Shown: one piece after another, positions 1 to 8,492 of the stretch
Layout of the letters: each line of letters begins with the position of its first letter
How positions within the stretch are numbered: position 1 is the first letter of the stretch
Origin: Streptomyces sp. NBRC 110611
GTDB lineage: Bacteria > Actinomycetota > Actinomycetes > Streptomycetales > Streptomycetaceae
DNA length: 64,000 nt
Reading direction: 5' to 3'
Assembly: GCF_001590865.1 (NCBI RefSeq)
Contig: NZ_BBUY01000001.1
Location: forward strand, 3,814-67,813
Translations under genes and position numbers: made by a program
The notes under the pieces: model-generated
What the model was told of the DNA's origin: nothing
Database searches by the model: none
The model's input: the letters and a program-made list of their open reading frames with translations, nothing else

Positions 1-690
1 GGCGGGCGGGTTCCCGGCGGTCGCCGGTACGGGCGTCGCGGGGGCTTCGGTGGCGGTGTCCTGTGCCGTTTGCCCGGCCTGCCCGAGAGTCCCGGCCTGC
101 CCGACGTCTCCGGCCTGCCCGATGACTCCGGACTTCCCGACGTGCCCGGCCTCGCCGAAGCCACCAGCCTCGCCGAAGCCCCCGGCCTTGCCCAGGCCAC
201 CGACCTTGCCGAGGCCCCCGGCCCCGCCGCGGCCGCCGCCGGCCCCCCGGGGCTTCGCCCGCCGCGCCGCCCGTACGGCGCGGTAGCGGGCGATCGTCCC
301 CAGGGCGAAGAGGGTCAGCACCAGCAGCACCATCACCTCGCCGATGAGGATGCCCCAGAACAGGCCGTAGCCGGGGAGCTGCCCCCTGGGGGTGCCGGGC
401 CAGGCCGCGGCCATGTCGTGCGGTGCGGAGACCAGATGCCGCAGCGCCATCGGCGTACCGGGGTAGTCGACCCCGTCGGGCCAGGCGCCGTGCGCGAACA
501 GACCGGCCAGCCCGGTCGCCGTCCACACCAGCAGGGTCAGGCCCAGCAGGAAGGCGAGCAGTCCGACCAGCAGGGAGTCGGGGATGCCGCGCTCCCGGCC
601 GCCGGACGGCCGGTCGTGGTAACCGTCGCCTGCGCGCCGCCGGTCGTGGCCGCGGCTCTCGCGCCGTTCGTCGTCGTATCCGCGTCTCAC
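1..690 (-). CDS. VirD4/TraG-type coupling protein (CmdA-like), N-terminal part; runs off window
   Basis: Only the N-terminus is present. The GTG start (688-690) overlaps the stop of the VirB4-like gene by 4 bp (GTGA), and a charged Arg-rich head is followed by two membrane helices (about residues 40-62 and 105-130), the layout of VirD4/TraG coupling proteins that dock DNA or protein substrates on a type IV secretion channel. After the second helix comes a Gly-rich linker of about nine six-residue repeats (GLGKAG, GFGEAG, GHVGKS, GDVGQA). The ATPase core lies beyond position 1. The assignment rests on the helix pair, gene order and cluster context rather than on catalytic motifs. Confidence 0.7.
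   Translation of the reverse strand, partial: MRRGYDDERRESRGHDRRRAGDGYHDRPSGGRERGIPDSLLVGLLAFLLGLTLLVWTATGLAGLFAHGAWPDGVDYPGTPMALRHLVSAPHDMAAAWPGTPRGQLPGYGLFWGILIGEVMVLLVLTLFALGTIARYRAVRAARRAKPRGAGGGRGGAGGLGKVGGLGKAGGFGEAGGFGEAGHVGKSGVIGQAGDVGQAGTLGQAGQTAQDTATEAPATPVPATAGNPPA
70..223 (-). repeat. 18-bp tandem repeat coding a Gly-rich hexapeptide linker
   Basis: About eight to nine imperfect 18-bp units, read on the minus strand as G-x-x-G-(K/E/Q)-(A/V/S), lie within the coupling-protein gene just after its second membrane helix. The period is a multiple of three, so unit gain or loss keeps the frame. Confidence 0.75.
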
Positions 691-2144
691 GCCACCGTCT
701 CGCTCGACTCGTCCCGCCATCTGCGCTCCATCGCGAGGGCCTCGGCGCGCGCCTCGGCCTCCGCGTCCGCCGCCGCCTCCAGGGCGTGCGCCTCGTCCGT
801 CGGCACCGGGGCCGCCTCGGTCATCGCCCGGTCGGTGTAGACCAGCGGGCGCTCGGCCTCGGTGACCAGGTGTTTGACGACCTGGACATTGCCGTTGACG
901 TCCCAGACCGCGATACCGGGGGTGAGGGTCGGGATGATCTCGACCGCCCAGCGCGGCAGGCCCAGGACCTGCCCGGTGGCCCGCGCCTCGTCCGCCTTCT
1001 GGGCGTAGATGGTCCGGGTGGAGGCCATCTTGAGGATCGCCGCGGCCTCCCGTGCCGCCGCGCCGTCGACCACGTCGGAGAGGTGGTGGACGACCGCGAC
1101 GAACGACAGGCCCAGCCGCCGGCCGAACTTCAGCAGCCGCTGGAAGAGCTGGGCCACGAACGGCGAATTGATGATGTGCCAGGCCTCTTCTACCAGGAAG
1201 ATGCGTTTCTTCCGGTCGGGCCGGATCCAGGTGTGCTCCAGCCACACGCCCACGATCGCCATCAGGATGGGCATCGCGATGGAGTTCCGGTCGATGTGGG
1301 AGAGGTCGAAGACGATCAGGGGGGCGTCGAGGTCGATGCCCGCGGACGTCGGCCCGTCGAACATGCCGCGCAGGTCACCGTCGACCAGCCGGTCGAGGAC
1401 CAGCGCCACGTCCAGGCCCCAGGCCCGTACGTCGTCTATGTCGACGTTCATCGCCTCGGCCGACTCCGCCTCCGGGTGCCGCAGCTGCTCGACGATGTCG
1501 GTCAGGACGGGCTGGCGGTCGGTGATCGTCTCGTTCCCCTCGGCGGAGCCGAACTCGTTCAGCACAGCGGCGTGGGCGACCTTGAGGGCGAAGCCGGAGC
1601 GTTCGTCCAGGCCGCGGCCCATGGCGACCTCGATGATCGTGCGCAGCAGGGCCAGCTGGCCGGTGGTGGTGATCGACGGGTCGAGGGGGTTGAGGCGGAT
1701 GCCGCCGTTGAGGGCGGCGGTCGGGTCCAGGCGGATGGGAGTTATCCCCAGCTGACGGGCGATCAGGTTCCATTCGCCGACGCCGTCCTCGCCCTGCGCG
1801 TCCAGCACCACGACCTGCCGGTCGCGGAACCGAAGCTGCCGCAGGACGTAGGTCTTCTCCAGCGCGGACTTGCCGTTGCCGGACTCGCCGAGGACGAGCC
1901 AGTGCGGGGCCGGCAGCTGCTGCCCGTACAGCTGGAACGGGTCGTAGATATAGCCCTTGCCGCTGTAGACCTCACGCCCGATGATCACGCCGGAGTCGCC
2001 GAGGCCGGGCGCCGCGGTCGGCAGGTAGACCGCCTGGGCCTGGCCGGTGGAGGTGCGCACGGGCAGGCGGGTCGTCTCCACCTTCCCGAAGAGGAAGCCG
2101 GTGAACGCCTCGGTGAGCGCTCCCAGCGGATCGAGCGTGGCCAT
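687..2144 (-). CDS. cmdB: VirB4-like ATPase of the cmd cluster
   Basis: A 485-residue P-loop ATPase of the VirB4/TraC type, the energiser of type IV secretion. The Walker A motif GESGNGKS is at residues 86-93 and the Walker B IFLVEEA at 315-321, with the two-part RecA-like fold typical of VirB4 C-terminal domains. The VirB3/VirB4 N-terminal part seems to be carried by the upstream gene (2167-3741). The ATG is preceded by GGGAGG. S. coelicolor has a six-gene cluster named cmdABCDEF whose cmdB encodes an ATP/GTP-binding protein; the match is by memory of gene order and family. In that species the cluster affects differentiation and antibiotic production. Confidence 0.8.
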   Translation of the reverse strand: MATLDPLGALTEAFTGFLFGKVETTRLPVRTSTGQAQAVYLPTAAPGLGDSGVIIGREVYSGKGYIYDPFQLYGQQLPAPHWLVLGESGNGKSALEKTYVLRQLRFRDRQVVVLDAQGEDGVGEWNLIARQLGITPIRLDPTAALNGGIRLNPLDPSITTTGQLALLRTIIEVAMGRGLDERSGFALKVAHAAVLNEFGSAEGNETITDRQPVLTDIVEQLRHPEAESAEAMNVDIDDVRAWGLDVALVLDRLVDGDLRGMFDGPTSAGIDLDAPLIVFDLSHIDRNSIAMPILMAIVGVWLEHTWIRPDRKKRIFLVEEAWHIINSPFVAQLFQRLLKFGRRLGLSFVAVVHHLSDVVDGAAAREAAAILKMASTRTIYAQKADEARATGQVLGLPRWAVEIIPTLTPGIAVWDVNGNVQVVKHLVTEAERPLVYTDRAMTEAAPVPTDEAHALEAAADAEAEARAEALAMERRWRDESSETVA

Positions 2145-2166
2145 GTCGTGCGCGCCTCCCAGCGGC

Positions 2167-3741
2167 TTAGCGGCGGATCCCGGTCGCGAACGGCAGGGTG
2201 TTGACGAACGCCCGGTGGTGCTCCCGGTCGCACCACTCCAGCTTCAGATAGGACTTGCCGGCCGAGGCGCGGATGGTGCGCTTGTCGCGGGCGAGCGCCT
2301 CGGGCGAGCGGGAGGAGACCGTGAGGTAGCCGACGAGGTTGACGCCCGCCGCGCCGGACGCCAGGTCCTCGCCGCGCTGGTCCACCCGCCCGTGGTGCGC
2401 CACGTCCCGGGGGTCGACCACCCGGTTCATCTTCGCCGCCCGGCTGGCCTCGGCGTCGTCGTTGGTCTTCTCCGTCAGCATCCGTTCGATCGCGACCTCG
2501 GTGGGCTCGAGGTCCATGCAGACCGCGACCGTACGGATCACATCCGGGGTGTGCACCAGGAGGGGCGCGAGGAAGTTGACGCCCACCGGGGTCAGCGGCC
2601 ACTCCTTGACCCAGGCGGTGGCGTGGCACCACGGGGCGCGGGTGGTCGACTCCCGGGTCTTGGCCTGGAGGTAGGTCGGCTCCGTCGCGTCCAGCTCGGC
2701 CGGCCAGGCGTTGCGCTTGCTCATCGCCTGGATGTGGTCGATGGGGTGGTCCGGGTCGTACATGGAGTGCACCAGCGAGGCGAGCCGGGCCGGTCCGAGG
2801 GGCTGCCGCACCCGGATGTCGGCCTCGGCGAGCCGGGCGCAGATGTCGGTCAGCTCACGGGCCATCACCACGGCCAGCCCGGCGTCCCGGTCCAGCTTCC
2901 GGCGCAGCAGCCCGCCCTGGTGCATCCGCGCGGCGCGCGCCATGGTGTGCGCCTCGGCGGCCAGCTCGCGGGTGTAGTGCATACAGGCGACGAGGTAGGC
3001 CCGGTGCTGTTCGCTGCTGGTCGACACCATCGACTGCAGCTGGTCGTAGGAGTCCCGCAGCCAGCGGGGCGCGTGGGCGTCGCCGCGCTGGGCGACGTCC
3101 TTGGCGTGCGCGTCCGGGTCGGCCGGCAGCGTACGGGCCAGCATCTGCAGCCGGGTCACGAAGCCGTCGCCGTTGGCGACGTGCTTGAGCAGCGTCCCGA
3201 ACCGGTCGACCAGGGCTTCCTGGTCCTCGCTGTCCCGTAGCCCGACGCCCGGGCCCTCGATCTCGATGGCCGCGGTCACCGTCCGGCGGTCGGCGTGCAG
3301 CAGCACCGCGATCTCGTCCGGCCCGAACGGGGCCGACAGCCAGGTGATCCGCCCGATGCCGGGCGGCGGTCCGATCTCCACCTCCCGCCCGTCCAGCCGG
3401 GTGCCCGCCTCCGCGGCGCCCGAGCGGTAGACCGCGCCCTGCCGGACCGTACGGCGGAAGCTGCGCCGGATCTCGAACCACCGGTAGAACGTACGGCCCT
3501 TGTACGGCACGTAGACGGCGGCCAGCCCCAGCATCGGGAAGCCGGTGAGGGTCACGATCCGCAGCGACAGCACGGGCACCAGCAGCCCGCACATCATGCC
3601 GAGGAACGCGCCCGCGATGATCAGCGCGATCTCACCGGTCTCGCGGTTCTTGCCGACGATGGCGTTGGGCCGGGCGCGGCCGATCAGGTACGTGCGCCGT
3701 GGCGTGATCGGGTGGGACATCGAGTGGGACTGGGTGCTCAA
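2167..3741 (-). CDS. SCO6880-family membrane protein (PrgI/VirB3-VirB4N-like)
   Basis: 524 residues. The start is a TTG at 3739-3741, overlapping the upstream stop (TTGA) and supported by a strong AGGAGGTGA about 7 bases before it; the next ATG (3718-3720) is too far from that site. Two membrane helices occupy about residues 38-78, followed by a long soluble domain without a P-loop. This is the pattern of the actinobacterial SCO6880 family, a VirB3-like membrane part joined to the non-ATPase N-terminal part of VirB4. It lies 22 bp upstream of the ATPase gene and is probably translated with it. The functional pairing is inferred. Confidence 0.75.
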   Translation of the reverse strand: MSTQSHSMSHPITPRRTYLIGRARPNAIVGKNRETGEIALIIAGAFLGMMCGLLVPVLSLRIVTLTGFPMLGLAAVYVPYKGRTFYRWFEIRRSFRRTVRQGAVYRSGAAEAGTRLDGREVEIGPPPGIGRITWLSAPFGPDEIAVLLHADRRTVTAAIEIEGPGVGLRDSEDQEALVDRFGTLLKHVANGDGFVTRLQMLARTLPADPDAHAKDVAQRGDAHAPRWLRDSYDQLQSMVSTSSEQHRAYLVACMHYTRELAAEAHTMARAARMHQGGLLRRKLDRDAGLAVVMARELTDICARLAEADIRVRQPLGPARLASLVHSMYDPDHPIDHIQAMSKRNAWPAELDATEPTYLQAKTRESTTRAPWCHATAWVKEWPLTPVGVNFLAPLLVHTPDVIRTVAVCMDLEPTEVAIERMLTEKTNDDAEASRAAKMNRVVDPRDVAHHGRVDQRGEDLASGAAGVNLVGYLTVSSRSPEALARDKRTIRASAGKSYLKLEWCDREHHRAFVNTLPFATGIRR

Positions 3742-5051
3742 CGCCCGTCACCTCCTGCTGTCTTGCCGGTGCGGGCGCTGCTGCCGGAGCCGGGCTTCGT
3801 ACGGGGAGCGGGGGCGGCGGGGGACGGGGCGCCCGAGGCGCGCGAGCTGTGGGCCGCGACTCCGCCGGACACCGCGTCGGCCGGCCGGGACGGGCCGCCC
3901 TGTCCGCTCTGCGCCTGGGCGCCGCCGTCCCCGTCGGACCGGCGGGAGCTGTGCGTCTTGATGCCCTGCGACACCAGCGCGGCGGGGGAGCTGAGCACCG
4001 CCGCCGCGGCGTTCTCCGCGCCCCGGCTCATGCGGTTGTTGCGGGACGCCGCGATCTCGTCGCCGAAGCCGGGGACGAAGCGGTAGATCACCGCGCTGGC
4101 GAAGATGGCCAGCAGGATGATCGCGAGGCCGGAGACCACGGCGGAGATGGCGTTCGGGCCGGAGTTGCCGGACAGCGCACCGGCGATGCCCAGAACGATG
4201 ACGATGACCGGCTTCACCATGATCACCGCGATCATGATGCCCGCCCAGCGGCGCACATGCCCCCACATGTTCTTGTCCACCAGCCCGGCGTACACCACCG
4301 TCCCGAGCAGCGCCCCGACGTACAGCAGCGCGGCCCGGATCACCAGCTCCAGCCACAGCACGCCGGCGGCCAGCACGGAGACCAGCGACACCACGATCAG
4401 CATGATCGGCCCGCCGCCGATGTCGGTGCCCTTGGTGAGCGCCTGCGCGAACCCGCCGAAGAACGTGTCGGTCTGCGCGCCCGTGCCCTTCGCGATGATC
4501 TCGGTGACGCCGTCCGTCGCCGAGACGACGGTGTACAGGATCAGCGGGGTGAACGCGGACGCCAGCACCGTCAGCCACAGGAACCCGACGGCCTCGCTGA
4601 TCGCCTCCGTCAGCCGCACCCCGCGCACCGCCCGTTTGGCCACGGCCAGCAGCCAGAGGACGAGCGTGAGGACGGTGGAGGCGGCGAACACGACGGCGTA
4701 CTGCCGCAGGAACGTCGCATTGGTGAAGTCCACCTGCGAGGTCGCGTTCACCGCGTCGGACAGCTTGTCGACGATCCACGCGGCGGCCTTGGCACAGCCT
4801 TTGGCGAGGGAGGACAGGGGGTCGAGGGGGTTGTTGTCGAGGGGGTTGGTGGGGGCCTTGGGGGCCGAGCCGCTGTCGCCCGACTGGCAGAAGTCCCTGG
4901 CGCGGCCGGGGACCAGGTCGCAGACCCCGGAAGGGGAGGGGCTGGGCGTCGGCGGTGCGGCCAGCGCGCGGGTGGCCAGCAGGAGGACCGCGGCCTGTAC
5001 GGATGCCAGCACGGCGGCGACGGTGAGGGCACGCCTCGGATTACCGCGCAT
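3738..5051 (-). CDS. Polytopic membrane protein, VirB6/TrbL-like
   Basis: 437 residues from the ATG at 5049-5051, chosen because GGAGGG sits 7 bases upstream; an ATG 16 codons further up lies inside the preceding gene with no ribosome site. A signal-like N-terminus (residues 5-31) precedes a Pro/Ser-rich segment, then about six to seven membrane helices (residues about 110-340), and a hydrophilic Gly/Ser/Pro-rich tail. This resembles VirB6/TrbL inner-membrane channel subunits. It overlaps the TcpC-like gene upstream by 11 bp and the next gene by 4 bp, so it is an operon member. Confidence 0.7.
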   Translation of the reverse strand: MRGNPRRALTVAAVLASVQAAVLLLATRALAAPPTPSPSPSGVCDLVPGRARDFCQSGDSGSAPKAPTNPLDNNPLDPLSSLAKGCAKAAAWIVDKLSDAVNATSQVDFTNATFLRQYAVVFAASTVLTLVLWLLAVAKRAVRGVRLTEAISEAVGFLWLTVLASAFTPLILYTVVSATDGVTEIIAKGTGAQTDTFFGGFAQALTKGTDIGGGPIMLIVVSLVSVLAAGVLWLELVIRAALLYVGALLGTVVYAGLVDKNMWGHVRRWAGIMIAVIMVKPVIVIVLGIAGALSGNSGPNAISAVVSGLAIILLAIFASAVIYRFVPGFGDEIAASRNNRMSRGAENAAAAVLSSPAALVSQGIKTHSSRRSDGDGGAQAQSGQGGPSRPADAVSGGVAAHSSRASGAPSPAAPAPRTKPGSGSSARTGKTAGGDGR

Positions 5052-5898
5052 AAGTGAACCCTCCGTACTGCTCCACGGCCTTGGCGATCTGGTCCGCACT
5101 GGACGTCTTGTCGTCCCCGTTGACCGGGGCCGGGCCGTCCTGCTGGGAGAAGCCCGCGACCTTCCAGTCCCCGTCCGCCCACTTCAGCTGAAGGCGCAGG
5201 GTGAACCAGTCGGTCGTCACCGGGGTTGTCGACTTCACGCCTGCCGTGCCGAAGAGCCCCGTGCACCACACTTCGAGGTCCGCGGTGTCGCCCTGGAGCT
5301 TCACGAGTTTGGTGCCGACGGGGACGGTGCGGGAGATGTAGGTCATGCCCTGAGCCGCGTTGCCCTCGGCGTCGAGCCCCAGCTTCTTCAGGAAGGCCGT
5401 CGAGTAGGCGGCGTCGAGCCTGGTCTGCATCTCACCGGCCTTGGCGGGGACGAAGACCTGCTGGACGATCGCGTGGCGTTCCTTGGGCTTGAGGATGTTG
5501 GCGGAGACCAGCGCCACCGCGTAGTTCGCCGCCGCTGATTCCGCGCCCTGCTTCGTCCGGGGGAACCCCGCGGCGATCCCCCCGCCCTTGCCGCTGACCG
5601 GCTTGGTGCCGGTGGGTGCCGTCGGCTGGGCGGCCGCGGCGTCGGCGTCCTTGGGGGCGCCGGCGGAGGGGGACTCGTTGTTGCCGCTTCCGCTGCGGTT
5701 GGCGAACGCGATCGCCGCGAGCAGCAGGACGATCACCCCGACGATCGTGACGAGGTTACGGCTGGACAGCCCGGACCGCGGCCGCCGCGGCGAGCCGTAG
5801 AGGTCGCCTTCGCTCTCGGGAAGTCTGGTCCGGGTCTGGCCCGTCCCGGTACCACGGTGGCCGTCGCCGCCGTAGCCGCCGTCCTCACCGGTACTCAT
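5041..5898 (-). CDS. TcpC/VirB8-like conjugal transfer membrane protein
   Basis: 285 residues: a cytoplasmic Gly/Arg-rich head, one membrane helix at about residues 48-66, a Ser/Ala/Pro linker, then an external region (about 110-280) resembling the tandem NTF2-like domains of TcpC, the VirB8 equivalent of Gram-positive conjugation systems. It contains the segments VEVWCTGLFG-like and DWFTLRLQLKWADGDWKV. The gene overlaps the VirB6-like gene. TcpC-like proteins scaffold the channel at the membrane; here that role is inferred from topology and neighbours. Confidence 0.65.
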   Translation of the reverse strand: MSTGEDGGYGGDGHRGTGTGQTRTRLPESEGDLYGSPRRPRSGLSSRNLVTIVGVIVLLLAAIAFANRSGSGNNESPSAGAPKDADAAAAQPTAPTGTKPVSGKGGGIAAGFPRTKQGAESAAANYAVALVSANILKPKERHAIVQQVFVPAKAGEMQTRLDAAYSTAFLKKLGLDAEGNAAQGMTYISRTVPVGTKLVKLQGDTADLEVWCTGLFGTAGVKSTTPVTTDWFTLRLQLKWADGDWKVAGFSQQDGPAPVNGDDKTSSADQIAKAVEQYGGFTYAR

Positions 5899-6514
5899 CG
5901 CGCCTGTGCCCCCTCTGCCTCTGCCGCCGTCGCCGTCGGTGTCGTCGTTGTGCCGCCCTCATATGACCGTAGCCGCGTGGGCGGCGGCTCGGGTGCAGTG
6001 GTACGAGTACATCTCACCGTGACGGTTCCTCAGGTGCGGTATGGCGAAGGCGAATGGGGGACTCCGGGTGGTTTGTGATCATTGCCCGCTCCGCATCCGC
6101 TGTCGCCCTCTTGCGCCGTCCGGCGCCTGCCTGCTCCCTCCGGAACCACCTGTCCCCGCACAGCGGGCCGCCCAATCGGTCCGCTGGTGGCGGCGGTGCC
6201 GCGGGCATGGCGCGGACCCCGTCGGGCCGGGGTGAGGGGGCGTCAGCATGGGGCCTCGGCAGGGGAGGTGCGGCCGGGTGGGCGGCCGGGTGGGAGCGAG
6301 TGGGGGCACGGGACGGCGGAGAGAGGCGGGGAACAGGTGGGCGGGGCGCATGGGGGACGGCGCGGGGACGGACGCATGCCCGGGTGCGCGGGCGGTGCCG
6401 CGGCAGGGGGTGTCGCGGGGGCGGGCCGCGGTGATGGGGTGGTGGCGGTCACCGGGGGCAGGGACCGCCACCCGGGCCGCCGCCTCGGGCCGGCCTGGGC
6501 CGCCGTCCCACCGC
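5899..6514 (-). other. 616-bp gap inside the cmd cluster; no gene seen
   Basis: No open frame here has a convincing start, codon bias or recognisable product. The DNA is G-rich on the plus strand from 6235 to 6440. The only clear structure is the 10-bp stem at 6441-6472, just downstream of the small membrane gene. The gap may separate two transcripts of the cluster. Confidence 0.5.
6441..6472 (-). terminator. Stem-loop downstream of the small cmd-cluster membrane gene
   Basis: Perfect 10-bp arms (GGTGGCGGTC and its complement) around a 12-base loop, 43 bp after the stop at 6515. It has no U-tract, as is usual for Streptomyces terminators. It could uncouple the first gene from the remainder of the cmd cluster. 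Confidence 0.5.
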
Positions 6515-6853
6515 CTAGACCGCCATGCCGTAGACGATGGTGAACAGCGTTCCCAGGGAGCCGATGATGAAGACGCCGGTCAGACCGGCCACGATCAGGC
6601 CTTTGCCCTGTTCGGCGCTGAAGGTGTCGCGCAGTGCGGTGGCGCCGATGCGCTGTTTGGCGGCGCCCCAGATGGCGATGCCGAGGCAGAGCAGGATCGC
6701 TACCGCCATGACCACTTCGACCATCACACGGGCTTCGTTGCCCAGGCTGCCGAACGGGCCCCAGTCCGGGGCGATTCCGCCGATGATGGTGGTGATGTCG
6801 CCCTTTTCGGCCGCAAGGAACATCTGTGACATGTGCGCCATGTGTGAACTCAC
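6515..6853 (-). CDS. Small two-helix membrane protein of the cmd cluster
   Basis: 112 residues with two membrane helices (about residues 43-64 and 86-108) split by a short basic/acidic loop. The size and two-helix layout resemble VirB2/TrbC pilin-like or VirB3-like small subunits, but no family signature is visible. The annotated start is GTG (6851-6853) with GAGAGGG just before it; an ATG at 6839-6841 with GGTGAG five bases upstream is an equally plausible start. As the promoter-proximal gene it probably leads the leftward cluster. Confidence 0.6.
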   Translation of the reverse strand: MSSHMAHMSQMFLAAEKGDITTIIGGIAPDWGPFGSLGNEARVMVEVVMAVAILLCLGIAIWGAAKQRIGATALRDTFSAEQGKGLIVAGLTGVFIIGSLGTLFTIVYGMAV

Positions 6854-6870
6854 CGCCCTCTCATGGGTAG

Positions 6871-6887
6871 TTGACCATATTGACCAT
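6871..6887. promoter_or_regulatory. 9-bp direct repeat upstream of the cmd cluster
   Basis: TTGACCAT occurs at 6871-6878 and again at 6880-6887, about 20-35 bp before the leftward start codon. It sits where a promoter or operator for the cmd cluster is expected. No regulator can be assigned. Confidence 0.3.
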
Positions 6888-7126
6888 GTTGGCTATGGGA
6901 TGGGTCGGGGGGTTGGATGTGGGGTGACTGTGAGGTGGAGGGATATGTCGTCGATCCCCGTCGGATGCGGCACGGGTTTCGGTCTCTATCTTGTCCGACG
7001 GAGGCGCCGGAGGCACCGTCAGAAGCCGACTCGGAGCCTTTCTTTGACGCCTTCGAAGTCTTCGGCCGGGGATCCGAGCGGGATTCGACCGGGGAAGCGG
7101 GTGCGCCAGTGGGTGCACGCCGCCCA

Positions 7127-7165
7127 TTGAACTGATTACTCTCACCGTGTGTATCACGAGTGATA
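7127..7165 (+). promoter_or_regulatory. Candidate promoter with dyad upstream of the SLT-NlpC hydrolase
   Basis: A TTGAAC (7127-7132) and TGTATC (7150-7155) pair with 17-bp spacing overlaps a dyad of TATCAC and GTGATA arms (7152-7165) with a 2-bp centre. The remainder of 6888-7126, between the divergent genes, shows nothing recognisable. Confidence 0.35.
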
Positions 7166-7273
7166 ACCCTGAGCAATGATCATCGGGGTGGCGGCGACGG
7201 TATCGGGTGCGGGGATCGGCCGAGCGGCCGGAAAGCAGCGGTGAACCGGGCCTGAATGGGGGAGGGTTGTGGC

Positions 7274-8278
7274 GTGCGGAAATTCTGGGTGGCCGGCGGG
7301 CTCGGGGCGGGGATGCTCTTCTGCCTGCTCGGGCTGCTGGTGATCGGTACGTACGTGGCGGCGGCCGGGCTCGCCGGTGCCGGCGGCCGGGCGGTCGGGC
7401 TGGCGAAGGGCGCGGTGCCGGCCGCGTACCAGTCGCTGGTGCAGAAGTGGGGGACGCTCTGTCCGGCGATAAACCCCGCGCTGCTGGCGGCCCAGCTCTA
7501 CCAGGAGAGCGGCTGGAACCCGAAGGCGCAGAGCCCGGCGTCCGCGCAGGGCATCGCGCAGTTCATCCCGGGTACCTGGCAGACCCACGGCATCGACGGG
7601 AACGGCGACGGCCGGCGGGATGTGTGGGATCCGGCGGACGCGATCGCCTCGGCGGCGTCGTACGACTGTGAGCTGGCCGGCTATGTGAAGAAGGCGTCGG
7701 GCGACGCCACGCACAACATGCTCGCCGCGTACAACGCCGGGGCCTACCGCGTCCTCCAGTACGACGGCGTGCCGCCCTACCGCGAGACCCGGAACTACGT
7801 GAAGACGATCACGACCCTGGCGAAGAGCTTCGAGGCGCCGACCGCCCCGGTGGCGCCGTCCCGGCAGGCCGCGGGCGCCATCTACTACGCGCAGGACAAG
7901 CTCGGCACGCCCTATCTGTGGGGCGGGAACGGGACGTCCGAGCAGGGCGGGCGGTTCGACTGCTCCGGGCTGACCAAGGCCGCGTACCACTCGGTGGGCA
8001 TCGAGCTGCCGCGGGTGGCCAACGACCAGTGGAACGCCGGACCGCACCCCAAGCGGAGCGAGCTGCTCCCCGGGGACCTGGTGTTCTTCGCGCACGACCT
8101 GAACGATCCGAGGTCGATCCACCATGTGGGGATCTATGTCGGCGGCGGGTACATGATCAACGCCCCCTACACCGGTGCGGTGATCCGCTTCGACAAGATC
8201 GATACGCCCGACTACATCGGTGCGACCCGGGTCACATCGGATGGCGCAAAAGCGCTCCCGACCGCCGACGCTGCGTGA
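7274..8278 (+). CDS. Bifunctional wall hydrolase: lytic transglycosylase (SLT) plus NlpC/P60
   Basis: 334 residues from GTG 7274, with GGGGGAGGG seven bases upstream; an ATG at 7256 lies before that site. One N-terminal membrane helix (about 5-32) is followed by an SLT domain (about 50-185; LYQESGW with the catalytic Glu near residue 78, then AQGIAQF and AAYNAG motifs) and an NlpC/P60 domain (about 205-320; catalytic Cys of FDCSGL near residue 230 and HHVGIY with the His near 284). This two-domain order is the one seen in conjugation-associated hydrolases such as Tn916 Orf14. It is divergent from the cmd cluster, so it may open peptidoglycan for that machine (inference). Confidence 0.85.
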   Translation: MRKFWVAGGLGAGMLFCLLGLLVIGTYVAAAGLAGAGGRAVGLAKGAVPAAYQSLVQKWGTLCPAINPALLAAQLYQESGWNPKAQSPASAQGIAQFIPGTWQTHGIDGNGDGRRDVWDPADAIASAASYDCELAGYVKKASGDATHNMLAAYNAGAYRVLQYDGVPPYRETRNYVKTITTLAKSFEAPTAPVAPSRQAAGAIYYAQDKLGTPYLWGGNGTSEQGGRFDCSGLTKAAYHSVGIELPRVANDQWNAGPHPKRSELLPGDLVFFAHDLNDPRSIHHVGIYVGGGYMINAPYTGAVIRFDKIDTPDYIGATRVTSDGAKALPTADAA

Positions 8279-8492
8279 AAATTGGCTCTGAACTGCGGCG
8301 ATGAGCCAGGATGAGTCAAGCTTCGATAACGTCCTGGTGATCATCCGGTGGAGAGTGGAACGCCCGGGCGGCCGATCACGTTTCCTAAGCGTGGTGACGT
8401 AGCAGCGCTCGCAGCAGCACACGCTCGACGACCACGGGGGCCGACAGCAGACGAAGGCGCTCGCGCGCGCGAAAGATAAGGGGCCGCGGCAG

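Noticed and set aside
7140-7273. ydaO-type c-di-AMP riboswitch before the SLT-NlpC gene
   Set aside because: Wall-hydrolase genes in Streptomyces often have one, but none of its conserved blocks could be matched here.
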